From Actinomycetes bacterium (GTDB lineage Bacteria; Actinomycetota; Coriobacteriia; Anaerosomatales; Anaerosomataceae), in the NCBI GenBank assembly GCA_021850085.1, contig JAJZRZ010000095.1, positions 1 through 6,671 on the forward strand: a stretch of DNA of 6,671 nucleotides, read 5' to 3'. The notes beneath the pieces were generated by a model. The model was not told the DNA's origin. It saw only the letters and a list, made by a program, of their open reading frames with translations, and did no database searches. The position numbers and the translations under genes are program-made. This document shows positions 6,107-6,671 of this stretch, piece by piece (position 1 is the stretch's first letter; each line of letters opens with the position of its first letter).

Positions 6107-6116
6107 AAGCCGGCTT
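6107..6116. repeat. Perfect 10-bp palindrome upstream of the trkH unit
   Basis: AAGCCGGCTT (6107-6116) is its own reverse complement and lies 66 bases before the microprotein start codon. Within 6061-6181 it is the only site that looks like a dimeric-regulator half-site pair. With no recognised consensus and no clear promoter beside it, a regulatory role is only a possibility. Confidence 0.2.
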
Positions 6117-6181
6117 CAGGGGCGCGGCATGTGGCACAATGTTGACTGCCTGCCTCGCTGGAGACAGAAAGGGTCGCGTCG

Positions 6182-6307
6182 ATGGAGATCCGCTTTCACA
6201 ACCCGTACCGGCATTCGGTGCTGGGGTTGCTCGCGGAGTTGACGGTCTTCGTGGGCTTCATGGCCGTCATGGCGGTCGTGGCGCTCGTCTTCTCTTGGCT
6301 GGTGTAG
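6182..6307 (+). CDS. 41-residue single-helix membrane protein upstream of trkH
   Basis: A short reading frame (ATG 6182-6184, TAG 6305-6307) with AGAAAGGG at 6166-6173, 8 bases upstream, a good ribosome binding site. The product has a polar, aromatic, basic head (MEIRFHNPYRHS) and then one hydrophobic helix from about residue 13 to 41, interrupted only by Glu19. By the positive-inside rule the head should be cytoplasmic. It ends 9 bases before the trkH start codon and lies in the same phase, with only the TAG and three codons between. The two should therefore be one transcription unit, and trkH, with its weak ribosome site, may depend on translation of this frame. The best-known parallel is KdpF, the tiny single-helix subunit of the Kdp potassium pump, but I see no sequence match to it. 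I do not recognise the family. It could instead be a leader peptide controlling trkH. Confidence 0.65.
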   Translation: MEIRFHNPYRHSVLGLLAELTVFVGFMAVMAVVALVFSWLV

Positions 6308-6316
6308 GCTGCCGCG

Positions 6317-6671
6317 ATGTGGGTCGGCCTGAAGAAGCGTGACGTCCGCATCATCGCCCACTACGTGGGCCTTCTTGTTGTCGCCGTCGGCCTTACCATG
6401 ACCGTGCCGCTCGCGACAGCGATTTTCTCGGCCGAGTGGGATCCCGCGCTCGACTATCTGGCGGGTATCAGCGTGGCCGGAGGAGCGGGACTGGTGCTCG
6501 CGAGCGCCGCTCCTCGCGAGAGCGTTCTCAGCCGCCAGAACGCATTGATCGTGACGGCGCTGACGTGGGCGGCGGCCTCCATCGTGGGGGCGGTGCCCCT
6601 GTACCTTTCCGGCCAGTACGGCAGCTACCTCGACGCACTGTTCGATGCAGTCTCCGGGTTCACCACATCAG
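6317..6671 (+). CDS. trkH: TrkH-type potassium uptake transporter, N-terminal part (3' truncated)
   Basis: The first 118 codons of a TrkH/KtrB-superfamily K+ translocating subunit; the gene runs off the window end (a full TrkH is about 480-500 residues). TrkH is the membrane pore of the Trk system and is gated by cytoplasmic TrkA nucleotide-binding subunits. Seen here: a basic N-terminus (MWVGLKKRDVR), hydrophobic helices at about 12-37, 45-65 and 76-97, the conserved VPLYLSGQYGSYLDALFDAVSGFTTS (93-118), and within it the first P-loop filter SGFTTS with the glycine codon cut by the window end. The long pre-filter helix pair and the PLYLSG wording favour TrkH over KtrB. The start ATG 6317 has only a weak Shine-Dalgarno (AGG at 6306-6308) overlapping the stop codon of the preceding microprotein, which suggests translational coupling. 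No trkA gene is visible; it may lie downstream. Confidence 0.9.
   Translation, partial: MWVGLKKRDVRIIAHYVGLLVVAVGLTMTVPLATAIFSAEWDPALDYLAGISVAGGAGLVLASAAPRESVLSRQNALIVTALTWAAASIVGAVPLYLSGQYGSYLDALFDAVSGFTTS

Noticed and set aside
6132..6146. TGGCAC...TTGAC upstream of the microprotein, resembling a sigma54 (-24/-12) promoter
   Set aside because: The GG and the downstream element are 9 instead of 10 bases apart and the -12 dinucleotide is GA rather than GC, so it fails both key requirements. As a sigma70 -35, TTGACT (6142-6147) has no -10 at the right distance.
6061..6181. Possible c-di-AMP or other riboswitch ahead of the potassium transporter unit
   Set aside because: The gap is only 121 bases and I could not match a conserved riboswitch core; just a short hairpin and a 10-bp palindrome are seen.

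Overview
The window is high-GC bacterial chromosomal DNA with short intergenic gaps, well-formed Shine-Dalgarno sites and no insertion sequence, tRNA, rRNA, CRISPR array or phage gene that I can see. The gene set (ClpB, Hsp20, an OFA-type MFS carrier, a GerMN-Gmad2 protein, a PP2C/SpoIIE-type phosphatase and TrkH) suits a high-GC Gram-positive organism. An uncultured actinobacterium of the Coriobacteriia/OPB41 kind is my best guess, but it rests on overall impression and not on a marker gene.

Layout: (a) 1-957 is a protein quality-control block: the 3' end of clpB, then a small heat-shock protein gene, closed by a terminator-like hairpin. A 9-bp all-GC hairpin lies between the two genes. (b) 1064-2368 is an OFA-type (oxalate/formate antiporter-like) MFS carrier. 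It runs tail-to-tail, with a 2-base gap, into (c) 3276-2371 on the minus strand, a membrane-anchored GerMN-Gmad2 protein. (d) A 201-bp divergent region separates that gene from (e) a PAS-GAF-PP2C phosphatase (about 3478-5169), a regulator of the RsbU/SpoIIE type. (f) A terminator/promoter junction (5173-5248) leads to (g) a zinc-ribbon, single-pass membrane protein with two similar C-terminal modules (5281-6060). (h) The window ends with a 41-residue single-helix membrane protein (6182-6307), followed 9 bases later by the start of a TrkH-type potassium transporter (6317 to the window end), which is cut just inside its first selectivity-filter motif.

clpB and hsp20 act together on aggregated protein: Hsp20 holds unfolded substrate and ClpB, with DnaK, extracts it. 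The microprotein and trkH very probably form one translationally coupled unit for K+ uptake. The middle genes show no shared pathway. The phosphatase probably controls an anti-sigma/anti-anti-sigma switch whose other members are not in the window. Most of the region looks ordinary. The best candidate for something undescribed is the microprotein joined to trkH, followed by the duplicated extracytoplasmic part of the zinc-ribbon protein.
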